A stretch of DNA of 64,000 bases from an uncultured Ilyobacter sp. (GCF_963668515.1 NZ_OY764864.1:186001-250000), one strand, 5' to 3'; counted from the stretch's first letter, positions 11,262 through 25,872 are shown. Notes: a model not told the origin generated them from the letters alone. Made by a program: numbers and translations.

Positions 11262-12254
11262 ATGAAAAAGATCTTGTTTTTATTATTTGTGTCGGCAATG
11301 GGACTTTTTGGATGTGGAAACAAAAAATCACAGAAAATTGAAAGAGAACTTTTTTCATTTGGTACTTATATAAAAATAACTGTTTATGACGAAGACAGCA
11401 AAAAAGCTGAAAAAGCTATTGACGCTGCCTTTAATGAGATAGAGAGAATCGACAATAAACTTAATACTAAAAAAACTGGAAGTATAATAGATCAAATAAA
11501 CAGCAGCAAGAACAAAAAAATAAAACTTGATTCAGAAGGAAAAGAGATATTTTCAAAAGTCAAAGAGCTATATAAAGTTTCAAACAAGAAATATGATATT
11601 ACTATATCCCCTCTCATGGAAGTATGGGGGTTCACTACAGATGAGTCAGAAAAAAAAGTACCTTCTAAACAAGAGATAGATAGGGCACTATCAAAAATAG
11701 ATTACTCTAAGGTGTCTATAAAAGATGATTATCTTGTATTTGAAAAACCTGTTGAAAAAATAGATACGGGATCTTTTTTGAAGGGGTATGCAATCTCAAG
11801 GGCTAAGCTTATAATGGAAGAGATGGGAATAGAGAGTGCCTTTATAACATCTGTATCTAGTATAGAGACAATAGGGACAAAGCCCGGATCTAAGAAATGG
11901 AGGATAGGACTTCAAAACCCTTCCGATCCGACTAAAATTCTAGATGTTGCAAATTTAGATGACAAGGCCATGGGAGTGTCTGGAGATTATCAAACTTTTG
12001 TGGAAATAGACGGGAAAAGATATCATCACATATTGGATATAAAAACAGGCTATCCTGTATCAGACAAAAAAATGGTAGTGGTAATATGTGAAGATGCCTT
12101 TACTGCAGATATGCTTTCAACTGCTTTTTTTTCAATGCCAATAAAGGAAATCTTAAAATATGTAGAAGATAAAAAAAACGTAGATGTTTTTATTGTTGAT
12201 GCTAATTCGAAAATAACAACTTCCACAGGATTTAATTATTTTCTTAAGAAGTAA
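11262..12254 (+). CDS. apbE: FAD:protein FMN transferase lipoprotein
   Basis: A 330-residue ApbE-family enzyme that attaches FMN to Thr residues of exported flavoproteins such as RnfG/RnfD and NqrB/NqrC. A lipoprotein signal peptide ends at LFGCGNK, with the modified Cys at residue 18, so it should sit on the outer face of a membrane. Family motifs include RELFSFGTYIKITVYD, SFLKGYAISRA (FAD/Mg site) and HHILDIKTGYP. The likely clients are Rnf-type Na+ pumps of this lineage, but none is encoded in this window. It may share the rpoZ transcript. Confidence 0.92.
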   Translation: MKKILFLLFVSAMGLFGCGNKKSQKIERELFSFGTYIKITVYDEDSKKAEKAIDAAFNEIERIDNKLNTKKTGSIIDQINSSKNKKIKLDSEGKEIFSKVKELYKVSNKKYDITISPLMEVWGFTTDESEKKVPSKQEIDRALSKIDYSKVSIKDDYLVFEKPVEKIDTGSFLKGYAISRAKLIMEEMGIESAFITSVSSIETIGTKPGSKKWRIGLQNPSDPTKILDVANLDDKAMGVSGDYQTFVEIDGKRYHHILDIKTGYPVSDKKMVVVICEDAFTADMLSTAFFSMPIKEILKYVEDKKNVDVFIVDANSKITTSTGFNYFLKK

Positions 12255-12370
12255 TAATTTTGAATCTGAATACTGTAGAAGAGACGTGTACGGGTATACT
12301 TATAATGCAACACCAAGGTAATTTTATAACAAAAGATATACAAATTACTTAACTAAGGAGGACAAAACAG

Positions 12371-14362
12371 ATGGAGCAATTTATCTACATTGGAATCACA
12401 GGTGGGCTTTTGGCTTTGGTTGCATCATTCTTCTACTCTCAAAAGGTTTTGAAGTATGAAATTGGTAATGAAAAGGTCGCTGAGATCACAGAGGCAATCC
12501 GTGAGGGGGCCATGGCATTTCTAACGGCAGAGTATAAAATTCTTGTATGGTTTGTCGGAGGAGTGGCAATGCTTTTGGCTATATTCCTGAGTATAGGTGT
12601 AGCAGTCACATTTATATTGGGTGCTTTTACTTCTGCCATTGCCGGAAATGTGGGAATGCGGGTGGCGACAAAAGCCAACGGAAGAACTGCTATTGCAGCA
12701 AAAGAGGGAGGTCTCTCGAAGGCTTTGGATGTAGCTTTTGCAGGTGGAGCAGTAATGGGACTTGCAGTAGTTGGACTTGGATTAATAGGTGTGTCTGTAC
12801 TAACACTGGTTTTTAACTGGGATATGGGAGTTATAACAGGATTTGGTATGGGTGCTTCTTCAATAGCGCTGTTTGCAAGAGTTGGTGGAGGAATATATAC
12901 AAAGGCTGCAGATGTGGGAGCTGACCTTGTGGGTAAGGTAGAAGCGGGAATCCCAGAGGATGATCCTAGAAACCCTGCAACAATCGCTGATAACGTAGGA
13001 GACAACGTTGGTGATGTGGCAGGAATGGGAGCTGACCTTTTTGAGTCATATATAGGTTCTATAATAGCAACAATGGCATTAGGAGCAACAATGGCAGCAA
13101 CCACAGATATGCATGGTTACATGGTAGCCCCTATACTTGTGGCAGCATTTGGAATAGTATCCTCTATAATAGCAACCCTCACAGTAAAAACAGATAACCC
13201 TAAAGAGGTATATCATAAACTTGAAAATGGAACTAGAATAGCAGGCTTTCTGGCAACAATAGCCTCCTTTATGATAGTTAAGTTTTTAGGTCTTCCTATG
13301 GGAGTTTTCTGGGCAATTGTTGCCGGTCTTGTTGCCGGTCTTGTAATAGCATTTTTCACAGGAGTCTATACTGACACAGGTAGAAAAGCTGTAAATAGAA
13401 TAGCAGATGCTGCTGAAACAGGAGCTGCTACAACGATAATAGAAGGACTGGCTGTAGGAATGGAGTCTACTGTGGCACCACTTATTATAATATCCCTTGC
13501 AATAATAGTGGCTCACAACTTTGCCGGATTATACGGTATAGCCATAGCGGCAGTTGGAATGCTTGCAACTACAGGAATGGTAGTGGCAGTAGATGCCTAT
13601 GGACCGATAGCAGACAATGCAGGTGGAATCGCCGAAATGTCTGAACTTCCACCAGAGGTTAGAGAGTGCACTGACCAGTTAGATGCAGTGGGGAACTCTA
13701 CTGCAGCAGTTGGAAAAGGCTTTGCAATAGGTTCGGCCGCTCTGACAGCCCTCTCTCTATTTGCAGCCTACAAGGAAGCTGTTGAGTTAAAATCCGGTAC
13801 AGACCTTGTAATAGATGTTACTAATCCTAAGGTTATAGTGGGGTTATTTATGGGAGGGATGCTGACATTCCTTTTCTCAGCCCTTACAATGACGGCAGTT
13901 GGAAAAGCTGCAATGGAAATGGTTGCAGAGGTAAGAAGACAGTTTAAAGAGATCCCGGGGATAATGGATAAAACAACAAAACCAGACTACAAAAGGTGTG
14001 TAGAGATATCTACACGTTCATCTCTAAGAGAGATGGTACTTCCTGGAGTGCTTGCAGTACTTGCTCCGGTACTTATAGGAATGTGGTCAACTGAAGCTCT
14101 AGGAGGACTATTGGCTGGAGCACTGGTGACCGGAATTCTTATGGCTGTAATGATGGCAAATGCCGGAGGAGCATGGGATAATGCTAAGAAACAGATCGAA
14201 AGTGGATATAAAGGAGACGGAAAAGGCTCTGACAGGCATAAAGCAGCGGTAGTAGGAGATACAGTAGGAGATCCTTTTAAAGATACGTCGGGACCATCTC
14301 TTAATATTTTGATTAAACTGATGTCTATTGTTTCTCTTGTTTTAGTACCACTTTTCGTTTAG
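12371..14362 (+). CDS. hppA: K+-dependent membrane pyrophosphatase, probably Na+-pumping
   Basis: A 663-residue polytopic protein of the membrane PPase family, which couples pyrophosphate hydrolysis to ion export. The substrate-site motif is at [11 protein letters not shown], followed by [22 protein letters not shown]445 and G448 in [10 protein letters not shown] mark the K+-dependent class; K+-independent enzymes have Lys at the first of these positions. Glu225 in DLFESY occupies the gate position typical of Na+-transporting members. Expected length is 650-700. TATAAT at 12301 upstream may be a -10 box without a clear -35. Pump ion specificity is inferred. Confidence 0.9.
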   Translation: MEQFIYIGITGGLLALVASFFYSQKVLKYEIGNEKVAEITEAIREGAMAFLTAEYKILVWFVGGVAMLLAIFLSIGVAVTFILGAFTSAIAGNVGMRVATKANGRTAIAAKEGGLSKALDVAFAGGAVMGLAVVGLGLIGVSVLTLVFNWDMGVITGFGMGASSIALFARVGGGIYTKAADVGADLVGKVEAGIPEDDPRNPATIADNVGDNVGDVAGMGADLFESYIGSIIATMALGATMAATTDMHGYMVAPILVAAFGIVSSIIATLTVKTDNPKEVYHKLENGTRIAGFLATIASFMIVKFLGLPMGVFWAIVAGLVAGLVIAFFTGVYTDTGRKAVNRIADAAETGAATTIIEGLAVGMESTVAPLIIISLAIIVAHNFAGLYGIAIAAVGMLATTGMVVAVDAYGPIADNAGGIAEMSELPPEVRECTDQLDAVGNSTAAVGKGFAIGSAALTALSLFAAYKEAVELKSGTDLVIDVTNPKVIVGLFMGGMLTFLFSALTMTAVGKAAMEMVAEVRRQFKEIPGIMDKTTKPDYKRCVEISTRSSLREMVLPGVLAVLAPVLIGMWSTEALGGLLAGALVTGILMAVMMANAGGAWDNAKKQIESGYKGDGKGSDRHKAAVVGDTVGDPFKDTSGPSLNILIKLMSIVSLVLVPLFV

Positions 14363-14425
14363 AAAAGTTCTAATGTTACAGTTTGTTGAATTAATTTAAA
14401 AGATATTATTTGTTAAAAATTAATT

Positions 14426-14456
14426 AAAAGTTTCGCTAAAACAGCGAAACTTTTTT
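14426..14456 (+). terminator. Terminator of hppA
   Basis: AAAAGTTTCGCT (14426-14437) pairs perfectly with AGCGAAACTTTT (14443-14454) around a 5-base loop, followed by further T. It lies 64 bases after the hppA stop. Confidence 0.92.
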
Positions 14457-14560
14457 AATTCAAAGCTTTTTGGACTGAAATTAAACTTTGGAAACTTATT
14501 CTGGACAATGAATACCTGTTTTTTTCTTTATGGATATACTCGAAAATAAAGAGTGAATCA

Positions 14561-14589
14561 TTGATAAAATATAAAAAATATATTATAAT
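14561..14589 (+). promoter_or_regulatory. Sigma-70 type promoter for dnaG-rpoD
   Basis: TTGATA (14561-14566) and a perfect TATAAT (14584-14589) are separated by 17 bases, 70 bases upstream of the dnaG start. This lies in the gap after the hppA terminator, so dnaG-rpoD has its own start site. Confidence 0.8.
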
Positions 14590-14658
14590 ATAAAGTACCG
14601 ACTTTGATTTTATTGAAGTTTATAAAGTTATGTATTTGAAAAAATGACGGGGAGAGTA

Positions 14659-16452
14659 ATGAGATATAATTCCGAAGATGTAGACAAATTGATCGAAGAA
14701 TTAAATATAGTTGAAGTGGTCGGGGAATACGTAGACCTAAAGAGATCAGGAGCTAACTTTAAAGGACTCTGTCCATTTCACAAAGACAACAACCCCTCAT
14801 TTGTAGTCAGTCCTTCGAAAAACATATGTAAGTGCTTTGTTTGCGGAGCTGGCGGTAATTCTATAAAATTTTACTCAGATTACAACAAAATCCCATTTGG
14901 ACAGGCAATTAAGGATCTTTCTGAAAAGTATAAGATCAAAGTGAAGCCTGTAAAGGGATATGATGTACTAAGAGATACAAATAAAAAATATTATGTAATT
15001 TTAAATGACGCACTTGAATATTTTTGTGAAAAAATATTCTCCAATGAAGGCAGAGAGGCTTTGGAATATTTATCGAAAAGAAAGTTCAAACCTGATTTTA
15101 TATCTGAAAATAAGATCGGATTTGCCCCTAAGGGATGGAGCAACCTCTACGACCACCTCCTGAACAAAGGGCACGAAATCAATGACATAGTGACACTTGG
15201 ATTGGTGAAAGAGGGTGAAAAGGGACACTATGATGCCTTCAGAGATAGAATTATGTTTCCCATATATTCCCCCTCAGGGAATGTAATCGCTTTCGGTGGA
15301 AGAAGCCTAGAAGACAGAAAAGATATACCCAAGTATATTAATTCACCAGAAAGTCCTGTTTTTCATAAGGGACAAAACTTATACGGGATAAAAGAAAAAG
15401 GAAATATCATAAGACGAAAAGCCTATTCAATAGTTATGGAAGGATACATGGATGTACTTTCAGCTCATTCCTTTGGATTTGATGTAACAGTTGCCTCGCT
15501 TGGGACGGCTTTTACAGAAGATCAGGCAAAATTACTGAAAAGATATACGTCTAACGTTATACTGGCTTTTGATATGGATAATGCAGGGAGAGTGGCCGCT
15601 GAGAAATCGGGAATAATTCTTAAGTCCCACGGGTTCAACATAAGAGTATTAGAACTTGAAAATGCCAAAGATCCCGACGAATTTTTGAAAAAATACGGCA
15701 AAAATGAATTTTTGAAATGTGTAAAAGAATCAAAGGAAATATTTGATTATTTATACGATTTTTATTCTAAAGAATATGACCTGACCAACTTGATGGCCAA
15801 ACAAAATTTTGTTGATAGGTTTAAAAGCTTTTTTCAATCAGTGGAAACTGATCTGGAAAAAAGTCTCTATGTAGACAAACTATCAAAGTCATTGGGAATT
15901 GACAAAGAGCTTTTAAACGATATTCTTATTATCAATAATAAAAAAATCAAAAAGAAAATAAACAGTGAAATTTATGCAGAGAAAAAATTTGCTGAAAAAC
16001 GCAGCGAGGTAATAGACAAGCTGGAAATGGATACACTGAAAATAATACTTTCAAAACCGGAATATTATTCTTATTTTCAAGGAAAAAAAATTAAAAGTAA
16101 CCTTTTTCATAAAATTATAGTCTTTTATAATGAGAAAGATCCATCTGGAAATGGTGTAAAGATGATTTTAAACAGTGATTCCTTCGAAGAGGAGGAAAAA
16201 AAACAAGTCATAGAGATAGCTGCATCAAGTATTGAGTATTCAGATGAAAAAAAACTTGTTAAAGATTTTAAAGAGGTATATCTAGGGTGGTTTAGAAGAG
16301 AGATAAAAGAGACTCTTGAAAAATATAAGATCCACGGTGATATAGTTTCTTTTTTTAAAATAAGAAAAATAAGTGATAACATAGAAAAGACAGATACTGA
16401 TCTGGAAAAATTAAAAAATCTTTATCGTGAATTCAAAACTTTTAATATATAG
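14659..16452 (+). CDS. dnaG: DNA primase
   Basis: A 597-residue primase that makes RNA primers for replication. The N-terminal CHC2 zinc domain has [11 protein letters not shown] and [13 protein letters not shown]. The central TOPRIM core has [11 protein letters not shown] (catalytic Glu) and AFDMDNAGR (acidic pair). The Lys-rich C-terminal part would bind DnaB helicase. An in-frame ATG exists 15 bases upstream (14644), but it lacks a ribosome binding site, whereas 14659 follows GGGGAGAG. I therefore prefer 14659. It is followed after 17 bases by rpoD, as in the classic dnaG-rpoD operon. Confidence 0.96.
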   Translation: MRYNSEDVDKLIEELNIVEVVGEYVDLKRSGANFKGLCPFHKDNNPSFVVSPSKNICKCFVCGAGGNSIKFYSDYNKIPFGQAIKDLSEKYKIKVKPVKGYDVLRDTNKKYYVILNDALEYFCEKIFSNEGREALEYLSKRKFKPDFISENKIGFAPKGWSNLYDHLLNKGHEINDIVTLGLVKEGEKGHYDAFRDRIMFPIYSPSGNVIAFGGRSLEDRKDIPKYINSPESPVFHKGQNLYGIKEKGNIIRRKAYSIVMEGYMDVLSAHSFGFDVTVASLGTAFTEDQAKLLKRYTSNVILAFDMDNAGRVAAEKSGIILKSHGFNIRVLELENAKDPDEFLKKYGKNEFLKCVKESKEIFDYLYDFYSKEYDLTNLMAKQNFVDRFKSFFQSVETDLEKSLYVDKLSKSLGIDKELLNDILIINNKKIKKKINSEIYAEKKFAEKRSEVIDKLEMDTLKIILSKPEYYSYFQGKKIKSNLFHKIIVFYNEKDPSGNGVKMILNSDSFEEEEKKQVIEIAASSIEYSDEKKLVKDFKEVYLGWFRREIKETLEKYKIHGDIVSFFKIRKISDNIEKTDTDLEKLKNLYREFKTFNI

Positions 16453-16469
16453 AGGAGGCACTTAAAGTA

Positions 16470-17696
16470 ATGAAAGACTTTATTAGAAATGAAAAGGCGC
16501 GTGCTTTGATAAGAAAGTCAATAGAGAAGAAAGTTATAACTTTTGAGGAAGTAAATGAAGCGCTACAGGATGATTTTCCAGTTGATAAAATAGAGTTCCT
16601 TATAAACGGAATGATTGATCAGGGGATAAAAATCATTAGGAGAGAGGAACTTGAAAAGGTAAAGTCTGAAGATAAGGAAAGAAAAACCTCTGTGAAAGCT
16701 ACTACTTCTAAAGTTGCAGTGGAATTAGATGTGGAAGAAGATTCAGAAGAAGTTGAGTTAGATACAGATGAAAAAAAAGGAGAGGGAGATTTTAACCCTG
16801 CGGAGATAGAAGAAGTAACTGAAGAAGAATTATCTCCAGAAAAACTCATGGCAGTAAGTTCTGGGGTAGATGTAGACGAACCTATTAAGATGTACCTAAG
16901 AGAGATCGGGCAGGTACCTCTACTTACTCACAAGCAGGAGATAGAGCACGCAAAGAATTCTGCTGAAGGCGATGAATGGGCAACTCAACAGTTAGTAGAA
17001 GCCAATTTGAGACTAGTTGTAAGTATAGCTAAAAAGCATACAAATAGGGGATTGAAATTGTTAGACCTCATTCAAGAGGGAAACATAGGCTTAATGAAAG
17101 CTGTTGAAAAATTTGAATATACTAAAGGGTATAAATTCTCTACTTATGCAACTTGGTGGATAAGACAAGCTATAACTAGGGCGATAGCAGACCAGGGAAG
17201 AACCATAAGAATACCGGTGCATATGATAGAGACAATAAACAAGATAAAAAAAGAAAGCAGAATATATCTTCAAGAGACAGGGAAAGATGCAACTCCAGAG
17301 GTTCTAGCTGAGAGATTAGGAATGGAATCTGAAAAGGTAAAAGCCATACTTGAGATGAATCAAGATCCTATATCTTTGGAAACTCCGGTGGGAAGTGAAG
17401 AGGATAGTGAGTTAGGCGACTTTGTAGAAGACAACAAAATGCTTAGCCCTTACGAGCAAACCAACAGAAATCTTCTGAAAGAGCAGCTAGACGACGTACT
17501 TCAGAGCTTAAGTGAGAGAGAGGAAAAAGTTTTAAGATTTAGATACGGATTAGATGACGGGTGTCCCAGAACACTTGAGGAAGTTGGTAAGATATTCAAA
17601 GTTACGAGAGAGCGAATCAGGCAGATAGAGGTAAAGGCTCTGAGGAAACTCAGACACCCAAGCAGAAGAAAAAAATTAGAAGATTTTAAAATGTAA
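16470..17696 (+). CDS. rpoD: Primary sigma factor RpoD
   Basis: A 408-residue housekeeping sigma. Region 1.1 covers about residues 1-60, followed by an acidic linker (about 85-125). Region 1.2 starts at [15 protein letters not shown] (137). Regions 2.3-2.4 have [15 protein letters not shown] at 226-240, with Q233 and T236 at the -12-contacting positions. Region 4.2 has [21 protein letters not shown] from 379. These specificity residues are identical to those of E. coli sigma-70 as I recall it, which agrees with the TTGACA/TATAAT-like promoters found throughout the window. AGAGGAGG lies upstream of ATG 16470. Confidence 0.98.
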   Translation: MKDFIRNEKARALIRKSIEKKVITFEEVNEALQDDFPVDKIEFLINGMIDQGIKIIRREELEKVKSEDKERKTSVKATTSKVAVELDVEEDSEEVELDTDEKKGEGDFNPAEIEEVTEEELSPEKLMAVSSGVDVDEPIKMYLREIGQVPLLTHKQEIEHAKNSAEGDEWATQQLVEANLRLVVSIAKKHTNRGLKLLDLIQEGNIGLMKAVEKFEYTKGYKFSTYATWWIRQAITRAIADQGRTIRIPVHMIETINKIKKESRIYLQETGKDATPEVLAERLGMESEKVKAILEMNQDPISLETPVGSEEDSELGDFVEDNKMLSPYEQTNRNLLKEQLDDVLQSLSEREEKVLRFRYGLDDGCPRTLEEVGKIFKVTRERIRQIEVKALRKLRHPSRRKKLEDFKM

Positions 17697-17730
17697 AAAA
17701 AATTAGGAGTTAAAACTCCTAATTTTTATT
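17696..17730 (+). terminator. Terminator of dnaG-rpoD
   Basis: AATTAGGAGT (17701-17710) and ACTCCTAATT (17715-17724) form a 10-bp stem with loop TAAA, preceded by an A run and followed by TTTATTTG. It begins right after the rpoD stop. Confidence 0.92.
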
Positions 17731-17758
17731 TGTTCTTAAATTATTATACGTGTATAAT
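17730..17758 (+). promoter_or_regulatory. Promoter of the second sigma factor gene
   Basis: TTGTTC (17730-17735), 17 bases, then a perfect TATAAT (17753-17758), directly after the rpoD terminator and 29 bases before the chosen ATG. It shows that the second sigma gene is transcribed independently of rpoD, and probably by RpoD. Confidence 0.7.
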
Positions 17759-17786
17759 AGAAAATATCGCTTCAAGGAGTTGGAAA

Positions 17787-18776
17787 ATGTCTTTAAATAT
17801 AGATAAACTAGAGAAAAAAATTAAAGAAAAGGTGCTGCTTCAGGAAGATTTTGAAGAGTTTGTCTGCCAAGAGTGCAGCGAAGAGAGAGATTTTCAGGCT
17901 CTTATTGACTTTATCTTTAAAAAAGGTATAGAAATACAGGAGAATGAAGAAAATTATGAGGACAATGTAGGAGACGGTTATTATAGTGAAGAGATATTAG
18001 AACAGTATTTTCACGATATCTCACTTTATACCCCTATACCTAGAGAGGAAGAAAAGGATATAGTCATAAAAGCTCAGGCTGGAGAGGAAGAAGCACGTGA
18101 GACGCTCGTAACTTCCAACTTAAAATTGGTAGCTAAGATTGCTATGAAATATTCCAAATCAGGTGTTAATTATATCGACCTTATACAAGATGGGACAATA
18201 GGACTTATAACTGCCATTGATAAATACGACCTTTCTAAGGGACACAGTTTCACATCTTACTCTGTCTGGTGGATAAAAAGGGAAATAATAAACTCCATAG
18301 CAAACAGGATAAATACGATAAAAATACCGAGTTATGTCTATCTGATGAATAAAAAAATAAGAATATTTGAAGACGAGTTTATGGAAAAGAACAATAAAAA
18401 ACCTAGCTATCAGGAAATATCTGAGGGATTAAATTTGTCACAAGAGGAAGTTAAAAAAATGAAAGAGGCATCTGAAATAGGTGTGGGTGGATTTGCAAAT
18501 GGAAATGAACCTGATCTTGGGGACTTTAACACAGTAGACCAGATAGATAAAGAGCTAGACCTTCTAGAAGAGAGAAGTAAAATATCAAACCTAATGAGAA
18601 AAATATCTCCTGAAGAACAAAAGGTAGTGGAGATGTATTATGGTCTTGACGACAATAAAAGAGTAGGCTTTAAAGAGATATCGAAAAAGATGGGTCTTTC
18701 AGTTGAAAAAGTTAAATTTTTAAAGGAAAGGGCAATACTCAAGCTAAAATGTGCTAATGAGAGGATGTGGGGCTGA
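17787..18776 (+). CDS. Second full-length sigma-70 family factor
   Basis: A 329-residue paralogue of the adjacent RpoD. Residues 7-50 resemble RpoD region 1.1. Region 1.2 is at about 70-85, regions 2.1-2.4 at about 95-185 (LIQDGTIGL, SYSVWWIKREIINS) and region 4 at about 272-329 (YYGLDD, LSVEKVKFLKERA). Promoter-contact positions differ from RpoD: Q233 to R165, T236 to I168, R237 to N169, R380 to V306, R384 to K310 and Q385 to F311. The -10 and -35 preference is therefore probably altered. An ATG-like upstream extension to 17730 exists, but it would cover the promoter. ATG 17787 has AAGGAG 8 bases upstream. The regulon is unknown. Confidence 0.88.
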   Translation: MSLNIDKLEKKIKEKVLLQEDFEEFVCQECSEERDFQALIDFIFKKGIEIQENEENYEDNVGDGYYSEEILEQYFHDISLYTPIPREEEKDIVIKAQAGEEEARETLVTSNLKLVAKIAMKYSKSGVNYIDLIQDGTIGLITAIDKYDLSKGHSFTSYSVWWIKREIINSIANRINTIKIPSYVYLMNKKIRIFEDEFMEKNNKKPSYQEISEGLNLSQEEVKKMKEASEIGVGGFANGNEPDLGDFNTVDQIDKELDLLEERSKISNLMRKISPEEQKVVEMYYGLDDNKRVGFKEISKKMGLSVEKVKFLKERAILKLKCANERMWG

Positions 18777-19843
18777 TGAGGCTTTCTGAAATAACAAAGA
18801 GGTTGGAAAAGGCTTTTCCTAAAAATATGGCAGAATCCTGGGATAATGTAGGGCTATTGATAGGTGAAAAAAACAAAGATGTAAAAAAAATACAGATATC
18901 TCTAGATGCCACAGATAGAGTGATAGAAGAGGCTGTCAAAAACAAGGCAGATCTCATAATAACTCACCACCCTCTTATATTTTCATCCCTAAAAGCAATA
19001 AATGATTCCACCTTACTTGGAAAAAAGATAATGAAGCTTATAAAAAATGATATAGCACTGTATTCGATGCATACAAATCTGGATTCGGCTGAAAACGGAT
19101 TGAACAGATATATAGCTGAAATTATAGGAGCCAAGGAATCTAAAATTATAGCTGATCATTATCTTGACATTTATAAACTTGCTGTATATGTACCAAAGGA
19201 AAATCATCAAGAGATTATAAAAAAAGTTCGGGAAACAGGGATTTCATTAGAAGGTTATGACGACGTATCCTATTCTACAGAATGTTTAGAAAGGTACAGG
19301 TTATCAGGAGAAGACAATGTGTATACGGTTGATAATATAAAGGTTGAAGTTATAGGGGAAAAGGGGAAAATGTTCCAACTTTTAAATGAAATAAGAAAGA
19401 TTCATCCATATAGCGAGGTGGCCTATGAAATTTTTTCTGTAGAAAACAGGTATACAGGGGGAGGGATAGGAAGGGTCTTTTCACTTGAAAACCCACTTTC
19501 CTTTAAAGAGTATGTAGACCTTATAAAAGAAAAATTATCAATAGAAAATCTCAGAATAGTGGCTGAGAATGAAGAAAAACCAGTAAAAAAAGTGGCAGTT
19601 ATAAATGGGTCTGGGATGAGTTTTTTCAAAAAAATAAAAAAACTAGACGTTGATGTTTTCGTAACTGGAGATATAAAATATCATGAGGCTCTAGATGCAG
19701 CAGAGGAAGGTCTTGATCTAATTGACTTTGGGCATTATGAGAGTGAACGTTTTTTTAACCGTTTAGTTGTCCGTGAACTTAGTGGACTTAGCGATGTTGA
19801 AACTTATATTATGAACGAAAAACCAATTTTTAAGTATAGATAA
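18776..19843 (+). CDS. NIF3/YqfO-type dinuclear metal-binding protein
   Basis: A 355-residue NIF3-family protein. The metal-binding half-sites are visible: LIITHHPLIFSS (about 61-72), MHTNLDSAENG (about 97-107) and, near the C-terminus, DFGHYESER. The middle insertion (about 130-230) fits the YqfO/PII-like domain of Gram-positive and fusobacterial members. Biochemical function is not settled; GTP cyclohydrolase I-like activity has been proposed. The GTG at 18767 is an alternative start. I chose ATG 18776, which overlaps the sigma factor stop by one base (TGATG) and implies translational coupling. Confidence 0.88.
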   Translation: MRLSEITKRLEKAFPKNMAESWDNVGLLIGEKNKDVKKIQISLDATDRVIEEAVKNKADLIITHHPLIFSSLKAINDSTLLGKKIMKLIKNDIALYSMHTNLDSAENGLNRYIAEIIGAKESKIIADHYLDIYKLAVYVPKENHQEIIKKVRETGISLEGYDDVSYSTECLERYRLSGEDNVYTVDNIKVEVIGEKGKMFQLLNEIRKIHPYSEVAYEIFSVENRYTGGGIGRVFSLENPLSFKEYVDLIKEKLSIENLRIVAENEEKPVKKVAVINGSGMSFFKKIKKLDVDVFVTGDIKYHEALDAAEEGLDLIDFGHYESERFFNRLVVRELSGLSDVETYIMNEKPIFKYR

Positions 19844-19854
19844 GGAGATGTCTG

Positions 19855-20418
19855 ATGCGTAAAAAAATATTAGTTTTATTTATTTTGATTTTATCCGTGC
19901 TTAGTTTTTCTCAAATCAAAGATAATCTAGGTTCGTTTTCTGATGAAGAGGTCAAAAAAATAGAGGAAAGAATGGAAGAGATATCTAAAAATAGTGAACT
20001 TGACTTGTATATAAATACTTACAAGTCAGGGGGAAATAATACACAATTGAAAGTCCTTGAAAAAAGTGTTATAATCGATATGGTAAAAGTAGATAATGAA
20101 CATTTAAATGTAAAACTGAGTTTTAGTCAGGATATAGATATAAGTCCTTACCAAGAGGAGCTAGAAAATGTCCTTGGGAATTTGGGAAACCTTATTACCG
20201 AAGGAGAAAATGAAAAATACACTCTAGAACTCCTAAGCAGTCTAGAAGATATTTTTAAAAGAATGGGAGAAGATAAGGAGATCCAAAAAGAAAAATTTTC
20301 CAAAAGCGGAAATTTAAATGGAGTGTTTCTGTTTCTTGTTTTTCTTGGGATAGGTATTTTTGTAGGAAAAAATAAAAAAGTAAGAGAGCTTTTTTCAAAT
20401 TTTATTAAAAATAGGTAG
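19855..20418 (+). CDS. Small exported protein with C-terminal membrane helix
   Basis: A 187-residue protein of uncertain family. A signal peptide (about 1-20, KKILVLFILILSVLSFSQ) precedes a soluble region. There, FSDEEVKKIEERMEEISKNSELDLYI (about residues 28-53 in pieces) resembles the start of TPM-type domains, but the typical later motifs are missing. A transmembrane helix is near 155-172 (VFLFLVFLGIGIFVG), followed by a basic tail. This gives an outward-facing domain held by a C-terminal anchor. It starts 11 bases after the NIF3-like gene with AAGGAG upstream, and its stop codon lies inside rnpB. Confidence 0.6.
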   Translation: MRKKILVLFILILSVLSFSQIKDNLGSFSDEEVKKIEERMEEISKNSELDLYINTYKSGGNNTQLKVLEKSVIIDMVKVDNEHLNVKLSFSQDIDISPYQEELENVLGNLGNLITEGENEKYTLELLSSLEDIFKRMGEDKEIQKEKFSKSGNLNGVFLFLVFLGIGIFVGKNKKVRELFSNFIKNR

Positions 20419-20747
20419 TAAGGTTAATCGCTGCCTGTGAAAACAGGGAGAGGAAAGTCCGGGCTCCGCAGGGCAGAGAGGGCAGTTAACGGCTGCTGAG
20501 GGAAACCTTAAGGAAAGTGCCACAGAAAATAGACCGCCACTTGTTGGTAAGGGTGAAAAGGTGGTGTAAGAGACCACCAGTTTCTTAAGAGATTAAGAAA
20601 GCTTGGTAAACCCCTTCTGGAGCAAGGCTAAATAGGAGAGAATATGGGCTGCCCGTCCACTCTCAGGGTAAGCTGCTAGAGTCTATAAGCAATTATCGAC
20701 CTAGATAAATGATTAACTCAGACAAAACCCGGCTTATTTTACTACCT
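20413..20747 (+). ncRNA. rnpB: RNase P RNA
   Basis: The catalytic RNA that matures tRNA 5' ends. The 5' conserved block GAGGAAAGTCCGGGCTC (about 20450) and the 3' block around 20670 (AGAGTCTATAAGCAATT region) frame the family core. Further family signals are ACAGAAAATAGACCGCC (about 20522) and GGTAAGGGTGAAAAGGTG. The ends AGGTAGTAAG (20413) and TACTACCT (20740-20747) pair as helix P1. The architecture looks type A. Its first bases overlap the stop codon of the preceding gene, so its promoter must lie inside that gene; I cannot identify it. Confidence 0.95.
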
Positions 20748-20766
20748 TTTTTTAAATATAACTGTG

Positions 20767-20793
20767 ACCACGGAATTTTCTGTGGTTTTTTAC
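20767..20793 (+). terminator. Terminator downstream of rnpB
   Basis: ACCACGG and CTGTGGT form a 7-bp stem (one G-U) followed by TTTTTT. It lies 20 bases past the rnpB 3' end, which itself is followed by seven T. Confidence 0.8.
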
Positions 20794-20918
20794 TATTTTG
20801 GAGTATACTGATAATCTGTTTTATCTGGAAAAGGTGCTGTAAAATTAGTTTTTAAAAGAGGAAATGTATAGTTTATAGAAGTCTAAAACATAGAGTGGTG
20901 AAAAAAATAAAAAAACTG

Positions 20919-20947
20919 TTGACGCCCCTTTGGAGATATGTTATTAT
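20919..20947 (+). promoter_or_regulatory. rRNA operon promoter
   Basis: TTGACG (20919-20924), 17 bases, TATTAT (20942-20947). The 15 bases upstream are A-rich, like an UP element. It is followed by a leader of about 220 bases with a perfect 10-bp hairpin, CTGAAAAACA (21006-21015) with TGTTTTTCAG (21032-21041). No other gene lies in the 424 bases between rnpB and 16S. Confidence 0.8.
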
Positions 20948-21061
20948 ACTTCTTGTCCGCGAGAGAAAAGGACGGAAGAAACTCAGATGACAAGTCAGCT
21001 GAGTACTGAAAAACATATTTGTAAACATCCTTGTTTTTCAGAAAAAAAGGACATTAGCAAT

Positions 21062-21074
21062 TAAATAGAGAAGG
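21062..21074 (+). other. 5' arm of the pre-16S processing stem
   Basis: TAAATAGAGAAGG here is perfectly complementary (13 bp) to CCTTCTCTATTTA at 22710-22722. The two arms enclose the 16S gene, the arrangement cleaved by RNase III in bacterial pre-rRNA. Confidence 0.85.
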
Positions 21075-21171
21075 AAGTCAAAATCGTCATCATAGATGAC
21101 AATGGTTCAAAACTATGTTTTGGACACAGTTAGGTGTTGATAATCTCGTAAGAGATTTAAATAAACTTTTT

Positions 21172-22694
<1,523 letters not shown>

Positions 22695-22940
22695 AAGGAG
22701 CACAGACAACCTTCTCTATTTATTTGGTATTGTCCTTTTGTCAAAGGCGCGTAAGCAACTATTGACAAAAAGGCCAGGTGAACGCAAGTGAACGTGGTCA
22801 CCATTACCAGCATGGACATTGGAAACTATATAGTAGAGAAATCAACATTAAATTTTTTTTCTGACGAAATTTTCGAGAATGAATTTATTTCATTTGAAGT
22901 AAAATTTGTCAAGAAAGAGAGTTAGCTGATGAACAATTTA
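22695..22940 (+). other. 16S-23S spacer without tRNA
   Basis: 246 bases. It holds the 3' arm of the 16S stem (22710-22722), a local hairpin TTTTGTCAA...TTGACAAAA (about 22737-22770), and the 5' arm of the 23S stem ACTATATAGTAGA (22826-22838). I looked for the TTCGA loop and acceptor pairing of spacer tRNA-Ile/Ala and found none. Confidence 0.85.

Positions 22941-25872
<2,932 letters not shown>

Noticed and set aside
12439..13104. A 221-codon frame antisense to hppA.
   Set aside because: It mirrors the codon pattern of the pyrophosphatase gene and is rich in Ser, Pro, Thr and Ala. No start signal or known family.
18767..18775. GTG at 18767 as start of the NIF3-like gene.
   Set aside because: ATG 18776 overlaps the upstream stop in the usual coupled manner and gives the family-like N-terminus MRLSEI.
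22695..22940. Possible spacer tRNA between 16S and 23S.
   Set aside because: No acceptor stem, T-loop or anticodon arm could be assembled; the palindromes present are processing stems.
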